From assembly GCA_027353565.1 (NCBI GenBank), contig DAIEHO010000313.1, positions 1-6,314 on the forward strand: a stretch of DNA of 6,314 nt, given 5' to 3'. Under the pieces are notes generated by a model. That model was not told where the DNA came from. It saw nothing but the letters and a program-made list of their open reading frames with translations, and did not search any database. Position numbers and translations under genes: made by a program. The stretch is from Propionibacteriaceae bacterium. GTDB lineage: Bacteria > Actinomycetota > Actinomycetes > Propionibacteriales > Propionibacteriaceae. This document shows positions 1-6,015 of the stretch, one piece after another (the first letter of the stretch is position 1; every line of letters begins with the position of its first letter).

Positions 1-21
1 GCGCTCGACGAGGTGGCGTAA
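1..21 (+). CDS. 3' end of an upstream gene (partial)
   Basis: Read in frame from base 1, the sequence gives ALDEVA followed by a TAA stop at 19-21. All six sense codons end in G or C, as in the real genes of this window, and the stop lies 8 nt before the next ATG, a typical operon spacing. Six residues cannot identify a product. If the locus follows the origin-proximal actinobacterial order that I recall, a thioredoxin-system gene could be here, but nothing in the sequence shows it. It could also be a chance open stretch. Confidence 0.35.
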   Translation, partial: ALDEVA

Positions 22-29
22 CCGATCAC

Positions 30-1676
30 ATGAGCGAGGGCGACCAGACCCCACCCGGGCGGGGCCTTCCCGATCCGGAGCGGGTGGTCGCGCCTCGCGC
101 CTGGGGTGCGAGCCCGCGGCGCTGGATCCCTGGTGACACCTGGGCGGGGGCCAGCCGGGTCTCGAGCGCACCCGCCGCCCGCCGGTCCGCCCTCACCCCC
201 CTCCCCGAGGACGACGAACCGACCTCCGCCCCACGGCGTTCGGCGATGAGCCCGGTGGAGGACGACGGCCTCGACGCCGTCGCCCCGCGTCGCTCCGCGC
301 TCAGCCCACTGCCCCCGGACGATTCATCGGCCGCCAAGCCCCGACGTTCGGCGTTCACACCGACCGAACCTGACGACGAGCCAGTCCCGCGACGCTCCGG
401 CTGGGTCGAGGACGACGACGAGGACGACGAGCCACGTCTGCCCTCGCCTCGCCGGTCGAGCGAGTACACGAGGGCGGCCAGGGCGATCCAGCCCGCGCTG
501 CCCGAGCTCGGCCCCACCCCCGCCTCGGCCCCGTCTCCGGTCGACGCGCCGTCAGAGGCTCCGGCCGCCGTCACGGACCCGGCCAGCCCGGTCTCCCCCT
601 CCGTACAGCCCGTGCTGCCCGACCCCGCCCCGTCCTGGCCCGCGGGTCCCGGCGTCTCGAGCACCGAGCAGCCGCGGGACGTCGCGCCCGTGACGGTCGT
701 CGAGGCAGAGCTCTCCTCCATCGACCCCATCCCACTGCCTGCGGCACACGAGACCCCCGCCGTCACCGTCACGGCGTCCACGATGGCCGCGGCGGCCGGC
801 GCTGTGGAGGTCGCGGCCATCCCCGCCATCGCCGAGGTTCCCGCGTCACTCGCCGACAGGCAGGAGCTGCTCGCCGAGGAAGACGCCATGGTCAGCGAGG
901 GTGGCCAGGCCGTCGAGCCCGAGCGCTCCGACCTCGGGGACGACACCGCCACCTGGCTGTTCGGGTCGGCGCTGACGGAGGGGGACCACTCGCTGTACAA
1001 GCGCCCGGCTCCCGGAGAGCCTGAGACCGAGGTCGACCTCACGCCGATCGTCATCGACGACCCCGAGTACGACGTCCGCAAGGGCACGAAGCCCCTCGCG
1101 CGGTCGACGCCGAGGCCCACCCGCGCTCCGTCGAAGCGTGCGACGCCGGACCGCGCCAGGTCGGCTCGCCGGGTCCACATCGCGTGGCGCGACCACAAGC
1201 GGCTGCTCACCGTCTCCGGCATCGTCGTGGCGTTGCTCCTCGTCGTCGGCGTGGGCGGCTACCTGCTGTCGCTGTACAACCCGGCGATCGCCACCATCAC
1301 CGAGGGCAGGCTGTCGCTGCCTGTCACCGCCGGCGTCTTCCAGCGCGACCCGGCACAGGGCGCGACCCCGTCGGTGGATCCTGCCAGCAAGATCCAGACC
1401 GTCTCCGCCACGTACAGCCTCAACGGGAACCAGCAGTTCGTCGCCATCGCGTTCCGCCCGCAGACGGACCCGTCGGCTGCGCTCACCGAGATCCAGGCCA
1501 GCGGCATCGTCAAGGTGAACGGCGGCGCCTGCGGCCGCAGCCCGGACCAGAACCGGATGGCGTGCGCGGTGGTCTCAGGAACGACAGCGGTCATGCTGGT
1601 GACGCTCGTGGACCAGACCACCGACGAGCTCATCGCCGCTGCCCAGTCAGTCTCAGATGGGATCGGCAAGACCTGA
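30..1676 (+). CDS. Single-pass membrane protein with RRS/acidic repeats in a long disordered cytoplasmic N-terminus
   Basis: I do not recognise a named family. The 548-residue product has three parts. Residues 1-160 carry six Arg-Arg-Ser units (R51, R69, R87, R105, R121, R141) separated by Pro/Asp/Glu-rich linkers, including an unbroken acidic run at about 127-134. Residues 160-390 are Ala/Pro/Val-rich low complexity ending in a basic Arg/Lys/Pro segment. A hydrophobic helix at about 392-415 is followed by a 130-residue C-terminal domain with two cysteines, C501 and C512, that could form a disulfide. The positive charge before the helix predicts a cytoplasmic N-terminus and an exported C-terminus. 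The ATG at 30 lies 8 nt after the preceding stop; the nearest SD-like bases (10-16) are rather far, so the start is probable, not certain. Its stop lies 11 nt from the convergent GNAT gene, and no clear terminator is visible between them. Role unknown; a membrane scaffold or signalling substrate is only a guess. Confidence 0.85.
   Translation: MSEGDQTPPGRGLPDPERVVAPRAWGASPRRWIPGDTWAGASRVSSAPAARRSALTPLPEDDEPTSAPRRSAMSPVEDDGLDAVAPRRSALSPLPPDDSSAAKPRRSAFTPTEPDDEPVPRRSGWVEDDDEDDEPRLPSPRRSSEYTRAARAIQPALPELGPTPASAPSPVDAPSEAPAAVTDPASPVSPSVQPVLPDPAPSWPAGPGVSSTEQPRDVAPVTVVEAELSSIDPIPLPAAHETPAVTVTASTMAAAAGAVEVAAIPAIAEVPASLADRQELLAEEDAMVSEGGQAVEPERSDLGDDTATWLFGSALTEGDHSLYKRPAPGEPETEVDLTPIVIDDPEYDVRKGTKPLARSTPRPTRAPSKRATPDRARSARRVHIAWRDHKRLLTVSGIVVALLLVVGVGGYLLSLYNPAIATITEGRLSLPVTAGVFQRDPAQGATPSVDPASKIQTVSATYSLNGNQQFVAIAFRPQTDPSAALTEIQASGIVKVNGGACGRSPDQNRMACAVVSGTTAVMLVTLVDQTTDELIAAAQSVSDGIGKT
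180..461 (+). repeat. Six-unit RRS repeat region in the membrane protein
   Basis: Codons for Arg-Arg-Ser occur at 180, 234, 288, 342, 390 and 450. The first four are exactly 54 bases (18 residues) apart; the last two intervals are 16 and 20 residues. The first four share the pattern RRSA, then a hydrophobic residue, Ser/Thr and Pro, followed by a linker containing two or more Asp/Glu. The nucleotide repeats are diverged (different Arg and Ser codons), so this is an old protein-level repeat rather than a recent DNA duplication. Confidence 0.8.
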
Positions 1677-1687
1677 CGGCGGACCGC

Positions 1688-2323
1688 CTACCGAGTGCCG
1701 ACGAGCTCCCGGTGCACCCCGGGGAGGCTGGGCTCGGTGCGCCCGGCAGGGTGCGGCGGGGCAGCCGGACGCACGATGCCGGCGACGTGACGCACCATCT
1801 CCTGCGGGCTCGGCAACCAGACCCGGGTGGCGCGGAGATCGAGCCGGTACCGTACGCCGTCGTCAAGGGGCCGGAACCCGTTCGCCTGGAGCCAGTTGCG
1901 CGACGGCCGCTGGCAGACGCCGCGCTCCGAGGAGGCCGCGTCGATGGCGTTGATGTTGCGCTGGTCGACCAGCCTCGCGGCGAGCCGCTGTACCGCCTGC
2001 TTGCCGAGCGCGTGCTGTGGGTGCTCGCCCTCCACGTACAACGCGAGCAGCGCAGCCGCATCGGCGTTCGCGCCACGCGCCAGGGGATGACGCCGCGGCA
2101 CGTACAGCGCAGTCGTGACGAGCGCATACGCCACGGGCTCGCCCCCCGCGTACACCCCGACGCCGCAGAAGCCCCACTCGTCGTCCCCGGCGTCGGCCCA
2201 GACGCGGTCCTTGACGAGCTTCTCCATCTCCTTGCAGGTCGTGCACAGCGGCAGGGTTCCGAGGTCAGAGGCATGGAGCAGGCGGAAGCGGCGGCCGTTG
2301 GTCGGCCACGCCGGACGGTTCAT
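1688..2323 (-). CDS. GNAT family N-acetyltransferase (actinobacterial four-cysteine type)
   Basis: The 211-residue product resembles a GNAT protein common in actinobacteria: an early C-x-x-C (C27, C30), a W-G-x-C-G block (W50, C53), the strand G-E-P-V-A-Y-A-L at about 61-68, V-P-R near 75-77, the acetyl-CoA loop region at 101-114, C137, the A-x-G-F turn near 147-150 and an R-L-D-L-R strand at 160-164. GNATs transfer an acetyl group from acetyl-CoA to an amine; the substrate here is unknown. The acetyl-CoA loop reads HALGKQ instead of the usual Q/R-x-x-G-x-G/A, so binding may be altered. I chose the ATG at 2323 because AGAGG (2335-2331 on this strand) precedes it by 7 nt; a GTG at 2359 would add 12 residues but lacks an SD. 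The gene converges on the membrane-protein gene and diverges from the aminotransferase gene. Cytoplasmic; no signal peptide or membrane segment is seen. Confidence 0.82.
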   Translation of the reverse strand: MNRPAWPTNGRRFRLLHASDLGTLPLCTTCKEMEKLVKDRVWADAGDDEWGFCGVGVYAGGEPVAYALVTTALYVPRRHPLARGANADAAALLALYVEGEHPQHALGKQAVQRLAARLVDQRNINAIDAASSERGVCQRPSRNWLQANGFRPLDDGVRYRLDLRATRVWLPSPQEMVRHVAGIVRPAAPPHPAGRTEPSLPGVHRELVGTR

Positions 2324-2330
2324 CAACGCA

Positions 2331-2335
2331 CCTCT
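2331..2335 (-). promoter_or_regulatory. Ribosome binding site of the GNAT gene
   Basis: On the minus strand AGAGG lies 7 nt upstream of the ATG at 2323. It favours this start over the in-frame GTG at 2359. Confidence 0.6.
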
Positions 2336-2362
2336 GTTGTCGGCTGGCTTCGGGTTCACCCT

Positions 2363-2372
2363 GCTTCGAAGC
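2363..2372. repeat. Perfect 10-bp palindrome GCTTCGAAGC (candidate operator)
   Basis: GCTTCGAAGC is its own reverse complement. It overlaps the possible minus-strand -10 hexamer and lies about 40 bases upstream of the aminotransferase start, where a repressor could affect both genes. It could also be chance, since short palindromes are not rare. Confidence 0.35.
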
Positions 2373-2409
2373 GTACCGACGTTCCCTCACCTACGGCAGA
2401 CTAGGCCGG

Positions 2410-3720
2410 GTGAGTCTTGAGCAGCCCAGACGCGATACCCGCCTCGACCGTTACGTCGAGACCTATGCCGAGCGCACGCACGGCCTACGGGTGTCCGCTG
2501 TACGAGCCCTCTTCTCGGTCGCCAACCGCCCCGAGGTCGTCTCGCTGGCCGGGGGCATGCCGAACATCTCTGACCTGCCGCTGGACGTCATCGGCTCGAA
2601 GATCGGCGAGCTCATCGCCACCCGCGGCACTCAGGCGATGCAGTACGGGTCGGGGCAGGGCGAGGAGACCATCCGCGAGCAGATCTGCGAGGTGATGGCG
2701 CTCGAGGGCGTCAACGGCCACCCCGACGACGTGACGATCACGACGGGTTCGCAGCAGGCGCTCGACCTCGTCACCCGCACCTTCATCGACCCGGGTGACG
2801 TCATCCTCGCGGAGGCGCCCTCGTACGTGGGGGCGCTGGGCACGTTCCAGGCGTACCAGGCGAAGGTCGTCCATGTGGCGATGGACGACGACGGGATGCT
2901 TCCCGACGCGCTCGCCGCGGCGATCCGTACCGTACGTTCCCAGGGCCGGCGCGTGAAGTTCCTCTACACGATCCCCAACTTCAACAACCCCTCAGGCGTG
3001 CTCACGTCCCTCGAGCGACGGCACGAGGTCGCGCGGATCTGCCGCGAGGAGGGGGTGCTCATCGTCGAGGACAACCCGTACGGTCTGCTGAGCCTCGACG
3101 CGGACCCCGTTCCGGCGATCCGGTCGTTCGACGCGGAGAACGTCGTCTACCTCGGCTCGTTCTCGAAGACGTTCGCGCCGGGGTTCAGGGTCGGCTGGGC
3201 GCTCGCGCCCCACGCCGTCCGGGAGAAGCTCGTGATGGCCCAGGAGTCCGCGACGTTGTGCCCGCCGGTGTTCAGCCAGTTCGCCATCAGCACCTACCTG
3301 TCGAACTGGGACTGGAAGGCGCAGATCACCGTCTTCAAGGACATGTACAGGCAGAGGCGCGACGCCCTGCTCGCCGGGCTCGAGGCGCACATGCCGCCCG
3401 GGACGACCTGGACGCACCCCAAGGGCGGCTTCTTCGTCTGGGTGACGCTCCCGGAGGGTCTCGACTCGCAGGCGCTGCTGCCGCGCGCGGTGACGAACCG
3501 TGTGGCGTACGTACCGGGCACGGCGTTCTACTCCGACGGGCTCGGCAGCAGGAACATGCGGCTGTCCTACTGCTTCCCGACTCCCGAGCGCATTCTCGAG
3601 GGCACCCGCCGACTCGGCGAGGTCCTCGACGCCGAGCTGGAGATCCACACGATGTTCGGCATCGACTCGACCCCGCACCCCCACGATTTCGCCTCGGGCC
3701 CCGGGCCCGACGTCTCCTAG
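2410..3720 (+). CDS. PLP-dependent aminotransferase, fold type I (LysN/2-aminoadipate transaminase-like)
   Basis: This 436-residue cytoplasmic enzyme should move an amino group between an amino acid and a 2-oxo acid using pyridoxal phosphate. Visible signatures: the V-S-L-A-G-G-M-P segment near the N-terminus, typical of the LysN/ARO8/MocR-like group; N-F-N-N-P-S-G with N193 by the cofactor ring; D221 in V-E-D-N-P-Y with Y224; the Schiff-base lysine K253 in S-F-S-K-T-F-A-P-G; and R384 in R-N-M-R-L-S-Y, which holds the substrate carboxylate. It lacks the winged-helix domain of MocR regulators, so it is an enzyme rather than a regulator. The substrate cannot be read from the sequence; aminoadipate, aromatic and branched-chain amino acids are all known in the group. 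The GTG at 2410 is preferred because the protein then has the usual N-terminal helix; an internal ATG at 2467 is the alternative. It heads a close forward cluster, with ddl starting 10 nt after its stop. Confidence 0.9.
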   Translation: MSLEQPRRDTRLDRYVETYAERTHGLRVSAVRALFSVANRPEVVSLAGGMPNISDLPLDVIGSKIGELIATRGTQAMQYGSGQGEETIREQICEVMALEGVNGHPDDVTITTGSQQALDLVTRTFIDPGDVILAEAPSYVGALGTFQAYQAKVVHVAMDDDGMLPDALAAAIRTVRSQGRRVKFLYTIPNFNNPSGVLTSLERRHEVARICREEGVLIVEDNPYGLLSLDADPVPAIRSFDAENVVYLGSFSKTFAPGFRVGWALAPHAVREKLVMAQESATLCPPVFSQFAISTYLSNWDWKAQITVFKDMYRQRRDALLAGLEAHMPPGTTWTHPKGGFFVWVTLPEGLDSQALLPRAVTNRVAYVPGTAFYSDGLGSRNMRLSYCFPTPERILEGTRRLGEVLDAELEIHTMFGIDSTPHPHDFASGPGPDVS

Positions 3721-3723
3721 GAG
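3719..3723 (+). promoter_or_regulatory. Ribosome binding site of the ddl-like gene
   Basis: AGGAG overlaps the aminotransferase stop codon and lies 7 nt before the ATG at 3731. It fixes that start over longer in-frame readings that run back inside the aminotransferase gene, and suggests coupled translation. Confidence 0.7.
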
Positions 3724-3730
3724 CAGCAGC

Positions 3731-4687
3731 ATGACTTCAGACCTGGTCGTTGTCCTCGCCGGAGGGCTGTCGCACGAGCGCGAGGTCTCCCTGCGCTCGG
3801 GCCGCCGCGCCGCGCAGGCGCTGCGGGACGTGGGGCACGAAGTGATCGAGCTCGACGTGTCGAGCTCCCTCCTGGGGAGGCTCGAGGAGCTGGGCAACCC
3901 TGTGGTCATCCCGTTGCTGCATGGCGGTGCCGGTGAGGACGGTGCGCTGCGTCAGGCGCTGGAGCTGGCCGAGGTCCCGTTCGTCGGCAGTGGCTCGGCC
4001 TCCGCCCGGGTGGCGTTCGACAAGGCGATCGCCACACCGCGGGTTGCTTCCGCCGGCTGGGCGACGCCGACGCAGGTGGCGCTGCCGGACGACATGTTCC
4101 GCGAGCTGGGCGCTCCGACGCTGGTGGCGGCGCTCGCCAGGCACCTCGGGTTCCCGATGATGGTCAAGCCGGCACGCAGCGGGTCGGCGCTGGGGTGCGC
4201 GAAGGTGGACCGGGTCGAGGACCTGCCGTCGGCCATGGTCCAGGCGTACGCGTACGGAGGTGTGGCCGTCGTCGAGCGGTTCGTGACCGGCGTGGAGGTG
4301 GCCGTGCCGGTCATCGACATGGGCAGCGGCCCTGTCGCCCTCCCTGCCGTCGAGATCCGGCCCGACTCTGGTGTGTACGACTACAGCGCCCGGTACACTG
4401 CTGGCGCGACGCGCTTCCTGGCACCGGCCGAGCTCAGCGACGAGGTCGCCGAGAGGTGTGCCCAGCTCGCGATCGGAGCCCATCAGGCGTTGGGGCTTCG
4501 CGATCTCTCCCGTACGGACCTCATCGTGGACGCTGACGGGACGCCCGTTTTCCTCGAGGCGAACGTGGCGCCCGGCATGACCGAGACGTCCACCATGCCG
4601 CTGTCGATGGAGGCGGCCGGCCTCGACCTCGGACACGTGCTGTCCGGGCTGGTCTCGCTCGCGAGGCGTCGGGGAGCCGAGGCCTAG
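3731..4687 (+). CDS. ddl: D-alanine--D-alanine ligase-like ATP-grasp enzyme
   Basis: The 318-residue protein has the length and motif order of DdlB-type ligases, which join two D-alanines using ATP to make the peptidoglycan dipeptide. The N-terminal domain has G-G-L-S-H-E-R-E-V-S-L (E16 matching E. coli DdlB E15), then H-G-G-A-G-E-D-G and D97-K98. The ATP-grasp part has V-K-P-A-R-S-G-S (K146, S152), an omega-loop Y-D-Y-S-A-R-Y (R221, Y222), and the catalytic/metal set R261, D263, E276, N278 in F-L-E-A-N-V-A-P-G-M-T. The retained omega-loop Tyr favours D-Ala-D-Ala over the Phe-type D-lactate ligases. Departures from typical enzymes: Arg for the omega-loop Lys, G-S-A-L-G for G-S-S-x-G, and T-S-T-M-P for the usual S-L-V-P. 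In many actinobacteria the main ddl lies elsewhere, beside gpsA/thiL, so this may be a paralogue with shifted specificity. The SURF1 gene follows after 3 nt. Confidence 0.85.
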   Translation: MTSDLVVVLAGGLSHEREVSLRSGRRAAQALRDVGHEVIELDVSSSLLGRLEELGNPVVIPLLHGGAGEDGALRQALELAEVPFVGSGSASARVAFDKAIATPRVASAGWATPTQVALPDDMFRELGAPTLVAALARHLGFPMMVKPARSGSALGCAKVDRVEDLPSAMVQAYAYGGVAVVERFVTGVEVAVPVIDMGSGPVALPAVEIRPDSGVYDYSARYTAGATRFLAPAELSDEVAERCAQLAIGAHQALGLRDLSRTDLIVDADGTPVFLEANVAPGMTETSTMPLSMEAAGLDLGHVLSGLVSLARRRGAEA

Positions 4688-4690
4688 CCC

Positions 4691-5392
4691 ATGGGCGAGA
4701 TGCCCGTGCGATCCCCCTGGGTTCCGCGCCTCATCGTTGCCGTCGGCGTCGTGGCGGCGCTGGTCATGGGCTGGCTGGGGTTGTGGCAGGCCCAGGTCTT
4801 CACTAGCCAGGGCAAGTCGGCGGCGGCCGCGATCACGGATGGACCTGTGCGGCCGCTCGACGCGTCCGTCACCGGCGACAACGTCGGGGGCCTGTGGGGC
4901 CACACCGTGTCCGTGAGTGGTCACTACCTCGCCGACGAGCAGGTGCTCGTCGTGGACCGGAGCGGTACGAGCCGGGTCGTGACCGCGTTCCAGCTGGGAG
5001 ACGGCCGCGTCGTCGCGATCGCGCGTGGCGTCGGCACGGGAGCCGAGGCCCCGCCCGGCGGATCGCTCACGCAGACGGGCGTGTTCCTGCCGACAGAGGC
5101 TGCTGCGGACTGGACGGTGGCCCCCGGGGACTACGGGTCGGTGCGACTCCAGGCCCTCGCGCAGGTCTGGCCGCAGCCCGTCGTGTCCGGCTACCTCACA
5201 CTGGACCCCGCTGAGGCACAGGCCCAGGGCCTGCGTCCCGCGGCGGTCGTCCTTCCGACGCTGGACGGGCAGTTCCGCAACGCCGGGTACGCGTTGCAGT
5301 GGTGGGTGTTCGCGGCGTTCGCGCTGGTGATGAGCGTCCTCATCGCCCGCAACTACCGGCGACGCGGACTGCAGCTCAGCACCGACGACTAG
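4691..5392 (+). CDS. SURF1 family membrane protein
   Basis: SURF1 proteins assist assembly of haem-copper cytochrome oxidase, probably through haem a delivery, and have two membrane helices flanking an exported domain. This 233-residue protein fits: helix 1 at about 14-31 runs into the L-G-L-W-Q motif (29-33); the central domain contains V-S-G-H-Y and V-L-V-V-D-R; helix 2 (about 202-219) begins with the G-Y-A-L-Q-W-W motif at 199-205 and is followed by a basic R-N-Y-R-R-R tail. Two family marks are absent: the usual His before Y-A-x-x-W is replaced (N197), and the R-G-W-V-P block reads A-R-G-V-G. The ATG at 4691 has GAGG (4679-4682) 8 nt upstream, overlapping the end of ddl; an ATG at 4700 would remove three residues. 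Family membership is fairly firm; oxidase function is less sure because of these losses. Confidence 0.78.
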   Translation: MGEMPVRSPWVPRLIVAVGVVAALVMGWLGLWQAQVFTSQGKSAAAAITDGPVRPLDASVTGDNVGGLWGHTVSVSGHYLADEQVLVVDRSGTSRVVTAFQLGDGRVVAIARGVGTGAEAPPGGSLTQTGVFLPTEAAADWTVAPGDYGSVRLQALAQVWPQPVVSGYLTLDPAEAQAQGLRPAAVVLPTLDGQFRNAGYALQWWVFAAFALVMSVLIARNYRRRGLQLSTDD

Positions 5393-5412
5393 GCTGACGG
5401 CGACGTACGAGA

Positions 5413-5419
5413 GGGAGGA
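5413..5419 (+). promoter_or_regulatory. Strong ribosome binding site of the DUF3817 gene
   Basis: GGGAGGA ends 6 nt before the GTG at 5426. It supports this GTG start and makes efficient independent translation likely. Confidence 0.75.
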
Positions 5420-5425
5420 CCCAGC

Positions 5426-5845
5426 GTGAGCGGGAGCACCGAGGAGACCGTGGGCGACAAGGCCAAGGGTGCCGGGTTCGAGCATCCTCTGACATTGACG
5501 ATCTCGGCGGAGGACATCCCGAAGGTGCGGGCCGCGCTGATCCGCTACCGAGTCATGGCGTACACGGTCGGTGTCCTGCTCATACTGCTGACGCTGTTCG
5601 CCGTGCCGATGAAGTACTTCGCGAACGACGACCGCTGGGTGACCTGGTTCGGCGTGCCGCACGGCTACCTGTACATGCTGCTGATCATCACCGCCGTCGA
5701 CCTCGGCCGTCGTGTCAGGTGGAGCATCCGCAACGTCATTCTCATCGCGCTGGCCGGGACCATCCCGTTCCTGTCGTTCGTCGCCGAGCACTACGCCCGT
5801 AGGGACGTGAACCGAAGGATCGCCGAGTGCGAGCCTTCGGTGTAG
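5426..5845 (+). CDS. DUF3817 domain integral membrane protein
   Basis: The 139-residue product has a soluble N-terminal tail (1-40) and three hydrophobic helices at about 43-60, 79-93 and 101-119. It shows the DUF3817 pattern: R-Y-R-V-M-A before helix 1, M-K-Y at 62-64, H-G-Y-L-Y-M at 79-84, D-L-G-R-R-V-R-W at 92-99, and A-G-T-I-P-F-L-S-F-V-A-E at 110-121. The function of the family is not known. In actinobacteria these genes often sit near SURF1 and guaA; here SURF1 is 33 nt upstream but no guaA follows within the window. The GTG start is supported by a strong SD. The N-terminal tail of about 40 residues seems longer than in small family members and is charged, with no visible domain. Confidence 0.85.
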   Translation: MSGSTEETVGDKAKGAGFEHPLTLTISAEDIPKVRAALIRYRVMAYTVGVLLILLTLFAVPMKYFANDDRWVTWFGVPHGYLYMLLIITAVDLGRRVRWSIRNVILIALAGTIPFLSFVAEHYARRDVNRRIAECEPSV

Positions 5846-5884
5846 AGATAATGATTGAACGATTAGAGTTTTTATCGATTCGCG

Positions 5885-5900
5885 GATATAGCGCTACATC
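5885..5900. repeat. 16-bp near-perfect dyad GATATAGCGCTACATC
   Basis: The element reads GAT-n-TAGCGCTA-n-ATC: a perfect 8-bp core flanked by matching arms, with a single mismatched pair. It lies 40 bases after the DUF3817 stop in AT-rich DNA, where an operator could sit. The AGCGCT core recurs at 5916-5921 within TTGAGCGCTGAA, centred 26 bp away. No regulator can be named. Confidence 0.45.
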
Positions 5901-5926
5901 AATTCGGTGAGGTTGAGCGCTGAACA

Positions 5927-5960
5927 CGGGGTGTCGCTTGGGGACCCCGCACCACTTTTG
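5927..5960 (+). terminator. Possible weak terminator hairpin
   Basis: CGGGGT (5927-5932) can pair with ACCCCG (5944-5949), leaving an 11-nt loop; a short T run (TTTT at 5956-5959) follows 6 nt after the stem. It is the only hairpin-plus-T candidate I see for ending the forward cluster, but the large loop, the offset T run and the 80-nt distance from the last stop make it weak. Confidence 0.2.
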
Positions 5961-5992
5961 TATGTCTTCGAGCCGGCCGTACTTCGTCGCAG

Positions 5993-6015
5993 CGGACGGT
6001 CCGAGCGGCCGCTCG
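5993..6015. repeat. Two overlapping palindromes in the 3' intergenic region
   Basis: CGGACGGTCCG (5993-6003) is a dyad around a single central base and overlaps CGAGCGGCCGCTCG (6002-6015), a perfect 14-bp palindrome containing GCGGCCGC. Together they could fold into adjacent short stems in RNA or bind a dimeric protein. GC-rich sequence produces such dyads easily, so a function is not established. Confidence 0.4.

Larger units (their letters stand above)
2324..2409. promoter_or_regulatory. Divergent promoter region between GNAT and aminotransferase genes
   Basis: These 86 bases separate the two divergent starts, so promoters for both directions should lie here. Forward, CAGACT at 2397-2402 sits exactly 7 nt before the GTG at 2410. 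That is the spacing expected if transcription begins at the start codon (leaderless mRNA), which is common in actinobacteria, and no good SD precedes this GTG. On the minus strand TACGCT (2375-2370) fits the T-A-n-n-n-T form of a -10 element. I see no convincing -35 for either, so the promoter assignments are weak although the regional role is likely. Confidence 0.4.

Noticed and set aside
26..1222. A 398-residue minus-strand Ser/Gly-rich frame opposite the membrane protein
   Set aside because: Its repeats mirror the RRS repeats of the plus strand; the plus frame has a membrane helix, ordered domains and a sensible gene position.
1184..2404. A 406-residue plus-strand frame overlapping the membrane protein and GNAT genes
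   Set aside because: It reads out of frame through one recognised gene and antisense through another, and is Arg/Pro-rich without motifs.
2992..3909. A 305-residue minus-strand frame opposite the aminotransferase
   Set aside because: Shadow of the aminotransferase and the start of ddl, with no family signature.
3737..5791. A 684-residue minus-strand open frame covering ddl, SURF1 and DUF3817
   Set aside because: It is antisense to three genes with clear family motifs, its translation is Arg/His/Asp/Gly-rich without domains, and long antisense frames arise from the strong G/C bias at third positions.
5865..5885. AT-rich TTATCGATT considered as a DnaA box or origin element
   Set aside because: It does not match TTATCCACA, no cluster of boxes exists, and no parS-like TGTTTCACGTGAAACA was seen.
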